From an uncultured Planctomycetales bacterium (GTDB lineage Bacteria; Planctomycetota; Planctomycetia; Pirellulales; S012-138): a DNA stretch of 64,000 nucleotides. The translations under genes and the position numbers were made by a program. The first letter of the stretch is position 1; each line of letters begins with the position of its first letter. Shown piece by piece: positions 8,188 through 16,265 of this stretch. The notes beneath the pieces were generated by a model. It did not search any database. It was not told the origin of the DNA and saw only the letters and a program-made list of their open reading frames with translations. The stretch is taken from the NCBI GenBank assembly GCA_937982665.1, contig CALJLD010000075.1, positions 1 to 64,000 of the forward strand, in the 5' to 3' direction.

Positions 8188-8451
8188 ATGCAACTCGCAG
8201 ATAGAATCAAGCACATTGGCAATCAATTTGTTGACCGGATTGATCCGCAGGTCATCTCGGATGCGGTTGAGTACGCTGACTTCTCCGAATGCAAGTTGGC
8301 AGTTGAGATGCTGTGTGACCAACTGTTTGAATACGATGTGCCGATTACTTCGGATGAGCTTTTACAAATTCAACAGCTTGCGACCGAGACGGAAGCCGAT
8401 GCCGAGCGGATCGAGACACTCCACTCACTCGTGCGGTCTAGTTCGCCTTGA
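8188..8451 (+). CDS. orphan immunity protein, MafI-like, 87 aa
   Basis: Small acidic all-helical protein with 'LADRIKHIGNQFVDRIDPQ' and 'KLAVEMLCDQLFEYDVPIT', the pattern I associate with MafI-type immunity proteins encoded after contact-dependent toxins. It starts at the ATG 8188; a GTG at 8182 overlapping the toxin remnant's TGA (8183-8185) is an alternative, and this overlap is the usual toxin-immunity arrangement. The frame is intact while the adjacent toxin is broken, so it may be retained to protect against related cells. The family assignment is from memory and is moderately secure. Confidence 0.6.
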   Translation: MQLADRIKHIGNQFVDRIDPQVISDAVEYADFSECKLAVEMLCDQLFEYDVPITSDELLQIQQLATETEADAERIETLHSLVRSSSP

Positions 8452-8593
8452 ACGTTTGCAGCTTGGCCGGGTGAGCAGGCTTCCACGGCTTGAACACCGG
8501 CACGCCTGACTGCGGCGGCTTGGGCTTCTTGCTCAAGCTCTTGTTCACGGGTTTGCTGGCGGCTGGGTGTTTTGTTACGGCTAGAAAGCGAAT
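8438..8593 (-). other. in-frame Lys/Pro-rich extension after the DUF1501 stop codon
   Basis: Directly after the TAG of the DUF1501 gene the same frame stays open for 51 codons to a second TAG at 8438. The conceptual peptide is basic and proline-rich ('KKPKPPQSGVPVFKPWKPAH'). It has no start codon of its own near the beginning. It may be a decayed separate small gene, a lost C-terminal tail or chance. Its 3' end overlaps the end of the immunity gene by 14 nt on the opposite strand. Confidence 0.3.
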
Positions 8594-10090
8594 CTACGCC
8601 AGCACATCGTGCAAGACATGGCCATGCACGTCCGTCAAACGGCGCTGCGTTCCGTTGTGATAGAACGTCAGCCGTTCGTGGTTGAGACCCAGGAGGTGCA
8701 GGATTGTTGCGTGGAAGTCATGTACAGTGCAGACGTTTTCCGCCGCTTTCCAGCCGAAGCTGTCCGTCGCTCCGTAGCTGAAGGGCGCTTTGACGCCGGC
8801 GCCTGCCAGCATGGCGGTGAAGCCGGAGGGGTTGTGATCTCGCCCTGACGCGCCTTTTTGGAAAGTGGGCATGCGGCCGAACTCCGTGCAGAACACGACG
8901 AGCGTGTCTTCCAGCAGGCCGCGTTCCTTCATGTCCTTGATGAGCGCGGCGGTGGGCTGATCCAGAATCTCCGCGTGGCCGGGGTACTGCTTGGCGATCT
9001 CGCGATGACCGTCCCAGTTGCCGACGCCTTCGCCCATGGCATACGCGCCGTTGAACAATTGCACGAAGCGGACGCCGCGCTCAATCAACCGCCGGGCGAG
9101 AATACAGTTCTTAGCGTAAGCGGCCTTGATCGTGTTCTGACTGTCCGCGCCGTAGGCTTGCAGCACATGTTGGGGCTCGGCATCCAAACCGACGACGTCT
9201 GGAATGGACTGCTGCATCCGCGCGGCCAACTCATAGCTGGCAATTCGGGCGGCCAGTTGCGTATCGCCGGGGAACTGTTCCAGGTGCCGTTCATTTTGCC
9301 GTTGCAGAAAGGCCAGCGTTGCGGCGTCTTCAGACTTTGAGATTGCCTCCGGCGGAGTCAGATAGCGAATGCGTTCCGTGGAGTTGAATGCGGTCCCCTG
9401 GAATGCGGCGGGCAGGAATCCGCTGGCCCAGTTGTTTCCGGCCGCTTGTGGCAAACCGCGCGGATCGGGGATCGCCACGAAGGCGGGCAAGTCATTGTTC
9501 TCACTGCCCAGGGCGTAGCTCGTCCACGCGCCCATCGAGGGAAAACCTTCGACGACAAAGCCGGTCGACATGTAGGTTTCGCCGGGGCCGTGCGTGTTGG
9601 TCTTGCCGGTCAGCGAATGGATGAAACAGAAGTCATCGGCCAGGTCGCCCAGGTGCGGCAGCAAGTCGCTGGTCATCTTGCCGCACTCACCGCGCGGCTT
9701 GAAATCACGGATCGGCCGGGTCAGGTTGCCGTTCTCGCCCTGGAAGGTGACCAGTTCGCCAGAGCCTGGCATGGGCTGGCCATCATACTTGAAGAGTTCC
9801 GGCTTGTGGTCAAACGTATCCACATGGCTGAGCGCGCCCGAGACGAAGATCACCAACACGTTCTTGGCCGCCGCCTTGAAGTGGGGATCGCGAGCAGCGT
9901 ATGGATTCGCGGGATCAATCTCCAACTGGTTGGCTTGCGACGCGCCGTCCTGGCCAGCATTGTTTGCGGCCAGCAATCCATCTTCCGCCAACAGCGACGC
10001 CAGCGCGATGGCTCCCAGGCCGGACCCGGCATGCGCCATAAAACCGCGACGAGAAAGCAAATCGAGCGCTGGTTGGGAAATGTGTGACAT
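8594..10090 (-). CDS. DUF1501 family protein, Tat-exported, 498 aa
   Basis: The N-terminus carries a twin-arginine signal ('SRRGFMAHAGSG') followed by a hydrophobic stretch. The body is the DUF1501 fold, related to sulfatase/alkaline phosphatase enzymes, with 'GALSHVDTFDHKPEL' near the start, 'VVFCTEFGRMPTFQKG' late, and the typical ending 'HNGTQRRLTDVHGHVLHDVLA'-like. Planctomycetes encode many of these directly downstream of DUF1549/DUF1553 cytochrome genes, as here: the gap to 10163 is 72 nt, suggesting one transcript and joint function in the periplasm. Substrate is unknown; polysaccharide or sulfate-ester processing is often proposed. Length is normal for the family. Confidence 0.92.
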   Translation of the reverse strand: MSHISQPALDLLSRRGFMAHAGSGLGAIALASLLAEDGLLAANNAGQDGASQANQLEIDPANPYAARDPHFKAAAKNVLVIFVSGALSHVDTFDHKPELFKYDGQPMPGSGELVTFQGENGNLTRPIRDFKPRGECGKMTSDLLPHLGDLADDFCFIHSLTGKTNTHGPGETYMSTGFVVEGFPSMGAWTSYALGSENNDLPAFVAIPDPRGLPQAAGNNWASGFLPAAFQGTAFNSTERIRYLTPPEAISKSEDAATLAFLQRQNERHLEQFPGDTQLAARIASYELAARMQQSIPDVVGLDAEPQHVLQAYGADSQNTIKAAYAKNCILARRLIERGVRFVQLFNGAYAMGEGVGNWDGHREIAKQYPGHAEILDQPTAALIKDMKERGLLEDTLVVFCTEFGRMPTFQKGASGRDHNPSGFTAMLAGAGVKAPFSYGATDSFGWKAAENVCTVHDFHATILHLLGLNHERLTFYHNGTQRRLTDVHGHVLHDVLA

Positions 10091-10162
10091 GGCAACTTGC
10101 TGACTTGTGAATGGTCTGTGCGAATCGGAGTCTTTGCGTGAAGGGGCCTTCGCTCTTTGGGA

Positions 10163-13100
10163 TCACTGCAAGAACAGAAACTCGCTGCTGTTGAACATCG
10201 CGCGGCACAGGGCTGTCAGCCCGAATTGCTCCACAAGGTCTTGCGCGTCAGCTTGCTCGGCAGCCGTTGGTTTGCGTTGCAGGGCCAAGGCGAACACGCG
10301 TTGTATCTGGGCATCCACATCATCGCCGGACTCCGCGATTGCGCGCTGCGCGAATGCTTCCGCCTGTTGTGCAACGAATTTGCTGTTGAACAAATTAAGC
10401 GATTGGATTGGCGTTGTGGAGCGCGTGCGTTTGGGCGCTACCTGGCCACCGTCGGGGCAATCGAAAGCGCCGAAGACCGCGTCATGCTCCATGCGCAGAT
10501 CGAGCGCGTAGATCATCCGGCGAAACTCAGGCTGGCCGAACTCGTCCTTGGCAATCCAGTTTCTTGAGTAGTTGTCATTGGGCACAAACAGCAGAAAACC
10601 GGGACCGAACATGGCCATGTCAAGTTGCCCGCTGGCTTGCAGGACTTTGTCACGGATGGCTTCCGCTTCCAGCCGGCGTGGCGGAAACCTCCACAGCAGC
10701 GCGGAGTTGCGATCAAGTGTTTGCGCCGCGGCGTTTGGCGTGCTGGCTTGTTGGTATGTGTTGGAATGCAGAATCAAGCGATGGATGTGCTTGAGCGACC
10801 AAGATGCGGAACCATTTGACGCGGAGCCATCTGTTGGTTCGATCAGTTCGCTGGCCAGCCAGTCCAGCAGTTCCGGATGCGAAGGCGCCGCGCCCATCGC
10901 GCCAAAGTCGGACGGGGTGGCAACCAGTCCTTGCCCAAAATGATAATGCCAAATTCGATTGACGATGACGCGAGCCGTAAGCGGATTGTTCTTGGCGGTG
11001 ATCCACTCGGCCAGCCGCTTGCGACGCTCGGGCTCCGGCGCGTCAACCGGCAAGTCCAAAGAGCCAACCAACTGATGCAATACCTGCGGACTCCCCGGCG
11101 CGATTTCCTCCTTGGGCGCCATGGGGTCACCGCGATACAGCCGGTGCGTAACCGGCGGCGGCTGGAATGTGCCGGCGTAGACCATCGGTCGGGCGCGCAA
11201 CATCTCGCGTTCGGCGGTTAGTTCGTTGAGCTTCGCTTCGAGCTCGTCGGCGGCGAGGATCTCGGTTTCCGGCGTGCCAACTGCGCGCGCGTAAGCGCGG
11301 CGATACGCAGCGTCATCACTTGGACCGGCACCGAAAGGCACGCGATGCACACCATCCACGGCCGTTGTCCAGTTCTGCCCATCCAAAGAGAATTCGATTT
11401 GGTACTTCGTCGCCAGTCGATCCGCAAAGACCAGGTTGCGATCGCGTCCCCAAACAATGCGATCAACCAAGGCCGCTTCCGGCAACTCAATTTGGACCCA
11501 ACCACCGCCGGGCGTGGAGGAAATCCAACTGTGCTCATTGCCGTACTGCCCATCGATGACGTGGGGAAGCTGATGCTTGGGATCGCCGGAGTAATCACCG
11601 GACGAAGTGGCGACCGCGCCTGTTGATGCCAGTGCGACATTTCTTGGTGCGGCCTCGGCGGACCAGATTTCGAGTTCGTCCAAGCAGGGCTCAACCGAGT
11701 TTGTGGCGAAGACGGTGAAGCGGACAAACTTGGCGCGCTGCGGTGGGAAGTGCTCGACGTTCAACCTGGCGTTCACCGGCGGCGCAAGGGGCGGATGGCC
11801 AGTGGTCCGCGCAAGTGTTTGCTCTGTCTCGGGCACTTCCGCCAAGACAATCATGTCCGCCGTTATGGCGGTTCCGTCAACTCCGCCGCGAACGAGAATT
11901 GCGCTCTGTTCATTCAGATCAACGACGCCGACATCGCGAAAGCCGCTCCAAAGTGGCGTTTGGGGATGTTGCGTTTGCTGTGCTTCGCTGGGCGGATTGG
12001 CGAATTCACTTTGATTGATGGTTGCGATTGCGGATTGATCGCTCGACGTTGTCGGATCGCCGTCCTGATCGAGGATGTATTCCGCGTTGGGCGAATGAGT
12101 GTCCCAACCGCAACCCCAGGAAAGCCAGACGCGCCACTTGCCTGAGGACTTGGGATGATAGGCCAGCACGTCTTGGCCAGGCTGATTGGGCCACCACGAA
12201 TATTGTCCGCCGCTGATGTTTGGGAAACTGTCTGCATCGCCGAGATCATCCTTATGGCCGCGCTGGGCTCCGGCCGGATTGACTCCGTGGCCGCTGGACG
12301 GTTGCAACGGTGTCACGCGATCATCGCTCTCTTCATCAATGACAACAACGCGGCCAACATAAGGCGCTGGCCTGAGCGCATCGATCTTTGATTGCAACGC
12401 CGCAATTTCCGTATCGATCTGACTGACGCGCTGTTGCCGGCGGGCTTCTTCCTGCGGTGGCAAACTCATCAACCGTTCACCGTGTTGCACGCCGGCGAAC
12501 ACGGCCGAGAGCGCGTAATAGTCGGCTTGCAGGATGGGATCAAACTTGTGCGTGTGACAACGAGCACATCCAACCGTCAAGCCAAGGAACGTTGTGCTGG
12601 TTGTGTTGATGATGTCGGCAAGCTCGTTCTGCCGCTGCATGGCGGTCAGACCTGGGTCGGGGCTTTTTACGATATCGTACGGTCCACCAACCAAGAACCC
12701 GGTGGCGGCGTCCTGCCCGGACATATCGCCGGCCAGTTGAGCGAAAACGAACTCGTCATACGGCATGTCATTGTTGAATGCTTGAATCACCCAATCGCGA
12801 TAGCGGTAGGCATTGGGCCGCTCATGGTTGGTTTCAAAGCCGTCCGATTCCGAGAACCTCACGACGTCCAGCCAGTGCCTGGCCCAACGTTCGCCGTAGT
12901 GCGGACTCGCGAGCACCTGTTCGACAAGATCGCGATAGGCTGAGGGCGAGTTGTTGTTCGCGAACGCCTCGACAGCTTCCGGCGAAGGCGCGAGACCGAG
13001 CATGTCCAAGTAGACGCGGCGAATCAAATCGGCCCGCGAAGCTCTCGCTGTGGGACGGAGATCTCGCTCCGCCAGCTTGCTCAACACAAAGTTATCGATG

Positions 13101-13657
13101 GGATTGGCAGCGGACTCGTCAGACAACTGTGGAACCGCGGGCCGCCGCAGCGGCTGGAACGACCAATGGTTTGTTGAGATGCTTGAGTTTGTTTCCGGCA
13201 TTTCCGCGCCGGTATCAATCCAAGCACGGAGAATGCCAATCTCGTCCCGAGAAAGCGGCTTACCTTGGTTCTCCGGCGGCATGATCCAGCCGTCCTTGCC
13301 GGCGGCGCGATGGATCAAAGGGCTGTTTGCGCTTTCGCCAGGAATGATGGCCGGCTCACCGCTTTCTCCGCCTGACAAGAGAGATTCGCGCAAATCAACG
13401 CGGAAGCTGCTTTCCTGCTCGTCAGGGCCGTGGCAAGTCCAGCATGTTTTCATCAACAGCGGCTGCACGTCGCGAGTGTAATCGACGTTGCGCTCGGTGG
13501 CTGGCGGAAGCTCTTTCTCTTGAGCGGTGACTTCCTGAAGCGGAGCGTTTTCCGCAGGCGAAAGCGGCGCGAAGGCGCAGAGAATGCCGAGAAGGATGCT
13601 GGGAATGACCAACCGCAAGAGCGGACCTGACGTGACGGAAGGGCCACTGCGAGACAT
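10163..13657 (-). CDS. exported DUF1549/DUF1553 c-type cytochrome with discoidin-like domain, 1164 aa
   Basis: Start set at the ATG 13657, which gives a clean signal peptide (hydrophobic 'LVIPSILLGILCAFAPLSPA'); the frame extends upstream to 13732. Domains in order: planctomycete cytochrome c domain with heme motif C72-x2-C-H76 ('CWTCHGP'); DUF1549 (about 170-390), containing a second CxxCH 'GCARCHTHKFDP'; a central region with an F5/8-type (discoidin-like) carbohydrate-binding segment ('SWISSTPGGGWVQIELPE'); and DUF1553 at the C-terminus. The paired DUF1501 gene follows by 72 nt. These proteins are thought to act in the periplasm on complex polymers with electron transfer, but the reaction is not established. 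No frameshift or truncation seen. Confidence 0.92.
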   Translation of the reverse strand: MSRSGPSVTSGPLLRLVIPSILLGILCAFAPLSPAENAPLQEVTAQEKELPPATERNVDYTRDVQPLLMKTCWTCHGPDEQESSFRVDLRESLLSGGESGEPAIIPGESANSPLIHRAAGKDGWIMPPENQGKPLSRDEIGILRAWIDTGAEMPETNSSISTNHWSFQPLRRPAVPQLSDESAANPIDNFVLSKLAERDLRPTARASRADLIRRVYLDMLGLAPSPEAVEAFANNNSPSAYRDLVEQVLASPHYGERWARHWLDVVRFSESDGFETNHERPNAYRYRDWVIQAFNNDMPYDEFVFAQLAGDMSGQDAATGFLVGGPYDIVKSPDPGLTAMQRQNELADIINTTSTTFLGLTVGCARCHTHKFDPILQADYYALSAVFAGVQHGERLMSLPPQEEARRQQRVSQIDTEIAALQSKIDALRPAPYVGRVVVIDEESDDRVTPLQPSSGHGVNPAGAQRGHKDDLGDADSFPNISGGQYSWWPNQPGQDVLAYHPKSSGKWRVWLSWGCGWDTHSPNAEYILDQDGDPTTSSDQSAIATINQSEFANPPSEAQQTQHPQTPLWSGFRDVGVVDLNEQSAILVRGGVDGTAITADMIVLAEVPETEQTLARTTGHPPLAPPVNARLNVEHFPPQRAKFVRFTVFATNSVEPCLDELEIWSAEAAPRNVALASTGAVATSSGDYSGDPKHQLPHVIDGQYGNEHSWISSTPGGGWVQIELPEAALVDRIVWGRDRNLVFADRLATKYQIEFSLDGQNWTTAVDGVHRVPFGAGPSDDAAYRRAYARAVGTPETEILAADELEAKLNELTAEREMLRARPMVYAGTFQPPPVTHRLYRGDPMAPKEEIAPGSPQVLHQLVGSLDLPVDAPEPERRKRLAEWITAKNNPLTARVIVNRIWHYHFGQGLVATPSDFGAMGAAPSHPELLDWLASELIEPTDGSASNGSASWSLKHIHRLILHSNTYQQASTPNAAAQTLDRNSALLWRFPPRRLEAEAIRDKVLQASGQLDMAMFGPGFLLFVPNDNYSRNWIAKDEFGQPEFRRMIYALDLRMEHDAVFGAFDCPDGGQVAPKRTRSTTPIQSLNLFNSKFVAQQAEAFAQRAIAESGDDVDAQIQRVFALALQRKPTAAEQADAQDLVEQFGLTALCRAMFNSSEFLFLQ

Positions 13658-13778
13658 TAGCGAAGACATCCAGGCGGGATTGATGATGGGTGGGGCATCC
13701 ATCATACCTGAATCCGCGCACAAGATCAGCAAATTGTGCGGTGCAGTTGCTGTTCAACCGCGCCGGAAAACTCATCGC

Positions 13779-15167
13779 CTATGGCGCGTTTTGCTCAGCA
13801 ACATCATCTCTTTCCGTTGCGTTCTCGCCATCGGTTTGCAATTGCACCAGCTCGCCTGTGGGCATCCCGTCTTTGGCGGCCATCTCGCGGATCTCTTCGG
13901 TGATCTTCATCGAGCAGTACTTGGGCCCGCACATGCTGCAGAAGTGCGCGCTCTTGAAGACATCTTGCGGCAGGGTTTCGTCGTGCATGGCTTTGGCCGT
14001 TTCCGGGTCAAGCGAAAGACGAAACTGCTCGTTCCAATCGAACGCGAACCGTGCCCGACTCAAGGCATCGTCCCGTTCCTGAACTCCTGGGCGTTGGCGA
14101 GCGAGGTCCGCGGCGTGCGCGGCGATCTTGTATGCGATCACGCCTTGGCGGACGTCATCGCGATTGGGCAAGCCGAGATGTTCTTTGGGCGTCACGTAAC
14201 AAAGCATGGCCGCGCCATGCCAGCCTGCCAGAGCAGCGCCAATGGCGCTGGTGATGTGATCATAGCCAGGCGCAATGTCCGTCACCAACGGTCCGAGTAC
14301 GTAGAACGGCGCGCCGTCACACCAGTCCGCTTGCACCTTCATGTTCATCTCAATCTGGTGCATGGGGACATGGCCTGGCCCTTCGACCATGACTTGGGTG
14401 CCTTTCTCACGGCTGCGGTGGACCAGTTCGCCCAACACTTTGAGTTCCGCAAATTGCGCGTCATCGCTGGCGTCCGCAATGCTGCCGGGACGAAGCCCAT
14501 CGCCCAAACTCCAGGTGACGTCGTACTCGCGCATGATATCACACAAATCGTCAAAGCATTTGTAGAGCGGATTCTGCTTGCGATGCGCCATCATCCACTT
14601 GGCGATCAAAGAGCCGCCGCGGCTGACAATGCCGGTGACGCGGTTAGTTGTGAGATGCAGATGTTCCAACAGCACGCCGCAGTGGATGGTCATGTAGTCA
14701 ACGCCCTGCGATGCCTGACGTTCGACCATGTCCAGGAAGTGTTGCGGGCGCATCTCCTCGATCTCGCCGCCCAACTCTTCCAGCATTTGATAGATAGGGA
14801 CGGTGCCAATTGGCACGGGGGAGGCTTTGATGATGGCCGTACGAATGTCATCGATGTTCTTTCCCGTAGAAAGATCCATGACAGTGTCCGCGCCGTGATG
14901 CACGGCGGAGTGAAGCTTTTCCAACTCTTCATCGATATCGCCAGTCACGGCGGAGTTGCCGATGTTGGCGTTGATTTTGCATCGCGCGGCGACGCCGATC
15001 CCCATTGGCTCCAATTGGTATTGCAAGTGCACCTTGTTGGCCGGAATCACCATGTGGCCGGCCGCTACTTCATCGCGAATCAGGTTCGCGTCAAGCTTCT
15101 CCCGGTCAGCGACGAACTCCATTTCAGGCGTGACGACGCCGGATTTGGCTTGCAAATACTGTGTCAT
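13779..15167 (-). CDS. thiC: phosphomethylpyrimidine synthase ThiC, 462 aa
   Basis: Radical-SAM enzyme converting aminoimidazole ribotide to the HMP phosphate moiety of thiamine. Visible hallmarks: 'HCGVLLEHLHLT', 'MVEGPGHVPMHQIEMNM', 'LGPLVTDIAPGYDHI', and near the C-terminus the 4Fe-4S motif C-x2-C-x4-C in 'CSMCGPKYC'. It lacks the ~150-residue N-terminal extension of proteobacterial ThiC, so it is the short form. I chose the ATG at 15167 over the TTG at 15173. A C-terminal acidic tail ('TDGENATERDD') is extra. I looked for a TPP riboswitch in the upstream 400 nt and did not see the conserved CTGAGA or ACCTGATC...GGATAATGCC elements. Confidence 0.97.
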   Translation of the reverse strand: MTQYLQAKSGVVTPEMEFVADREKLDANLIRDEVAAGHMVIPANKVHLQYQLEPMGIGVAARCKINANIGNSAVTGDIDEELEKLHSAVHHGADTVMDLSTGKNIDDIRTAIIKASPVPIGTVPIYQMLEELGGEIEEMRPQHFLDMVERQASQGVDYMTIHCGVLLEHLHLTTNRVTGIVSRGGSLIAKWMMAHRKQNPLYKCFDDLCDIMREYDVTWSLGDGLRPGSIADASDDAQFAELKVLGELVHRSREKGTQVMVEGPGHVPMHQIEMNMKVQADWCDGAPFYVLGPLVTDIAPGYDHITSAIGAALAGWHGAAMLCYVTPKEHLGLPNRDDVRQGVIAYKIAAHAADLARQRPGVQERDDALSRARFAFDWNEQFRLSLDPETAKAMHDETLPQDVFKSAHFCSMCGPKYCSMKITEEIREMAAKDGMPTGELVQLQTDGENATERDDVAEQNAP

Positions 15168-15587
15168 TAGCAACGGCCTTTAAGTCAGGCTGAAATGTAT
15201 GGGCACACCGAAACAGCTACGATGCCGCAACAAGAAGCGAATAATTCGGCACGAAATCCGAATAGCAAAACGCTCTCGGTCATCGTACCGGGCAGAGGAT
15301 TCTTGTCAATTCGCGCCAGCTTTGCATCGCGGAGAGCTAACCACACGGCTAACTTCGTTGACAGGCTTTGCCGAGAGAATCAAAATCCAGATTGGGACAC
15401 TTGCCATATCACACTTCTTGCGCTTTCTCCAAGCGCGTCCACACTTTGCCTGGCACATCACGTCCCAGCCACTTCCACAACTTCCCACCGCAAGAGCGAA
15501 TGAAGCACAGCGCATAGCTCCATGCCTCACCGCGGCATGCCCCACCTCTCCATCGCCCGCCTCTCATAGCACCTCAGGGACAGTAAT
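15168..15587. other. divergent gap upstream of thiC, nothing recognised
   Basis: About 420 nt between thiC (minus) and the putative lipoprotein gene (plus). Short open frames here have no protein-like features. It presumably holds the thiC promoter; I see no riboswitch, repeat or convincing promoter that I could defend. Confidence 0.4.
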
Positions 15588-16196
15588 TTGACGAAGGTCT
15601 TCAACACGTTTGGGCTGTGCGCGTTGATCTTGTGGATAGGCTGCACGAATGGCTTTCTTTATCAGGGCGTTAAGGACAAGAAGGCAGCCGTTGACGATGG
15701 GAATCCGCGCCCACCTTTGCCCGTAGTACGCTTGCGCTTCAATCGATTCGACTTTGCAGAGACCAAAGACTGTTTGGCCGAGGTTGCCGAGCGAATATGC
15801 AAAGCAAACAACGGCGAAGACGATGACGGTGTGGATTACCGTAAGGATATCGAGGAATTGGAGGAAACGACGGTGGATTGGCCGTTGCCTGTGGATTGGG
15901 AGGCAACAGGCGATGGCAATTGGCGCGGCAAGTTTCAGAATGCCGACTACGATCTTTCGTCGCCAGAAACTCCGCATCTGCGTGTCAAGCTGATCGTACG
16001 TTGCGTTGCTGAAGGAAGCTTCGCGTCACCAGCAATCATTCGAGAAATTGACGAGGAACTGCTGCAAGATGCCGTTCCCGCGTCGGCAAGGATTCACGCC
16101 ATGCGGATTATTGGGCCTGACAATAACCCTGACGGCGGCGTAACGTTTGTGATTACGCTGGCGATTGAATCGGAAGATGGCAGCACTTGCCACTGA
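15588..16196 (+). CDS. putative lipoprotein of unknown function, 202 aa
   Basis: TTG start followed by a short hydrophobic leader ending 'LILWIGC', a plausible lipobox with cysteine at about residue 19. The mature part is acidic and contains 'RFNRFDFAETKDCLAEVAE' and a C-terminal 'GGVTFVITLAIESED', alternating strands and helices. No family recognised. It converges with the TPR gene at 16266. The 69-nt gap holds two imperfect copies of a ~25-bp unit ('actcgcctgcaagacg' and 'actcgctgcaaaacg'). Start codon uncertain. Confidence 0.5.
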   Translation: MTKVFNTFGLCALILWIGCTNGFLYQGVKDKKAAVDDGNPRPPLPVVRLRFNRFDFAETKDCLAEVAERICKANNGEDDDGVDYRKDIEELEETTVDWPLPVDWEATGDGNWRGKFQNADYDLSSPETPHLRVKLIVRCVAEGSFASPAIIREIDEELLQDAVPASARIHAMRIIGPDNNPDGGVTFVITLAIESEDGSTCH

Positions 16197-16265
16197 ACGC
16201 GAGCTCTAGCACTCGCCTGCAAGACGAAGGCTTTACCACTCGCTGCAAAACGCAGACCTTGCCGA

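Noticed and set aside
13584..15170. 528-codon open frame on the plus strand opposite thiC and the DUF1553 gene start
   Set aside because: It is antisense to thiC, which has complete family motifs; long antisense frames are common at this base composition and the product has no domain-like pattern.
15168..15587. TPP riboswitch upstream of thiC
   Set aside because: Looked for on the minus strand; the conserved CTGAGA and ACCTGATC...GGATAATGCC boxes were not found.
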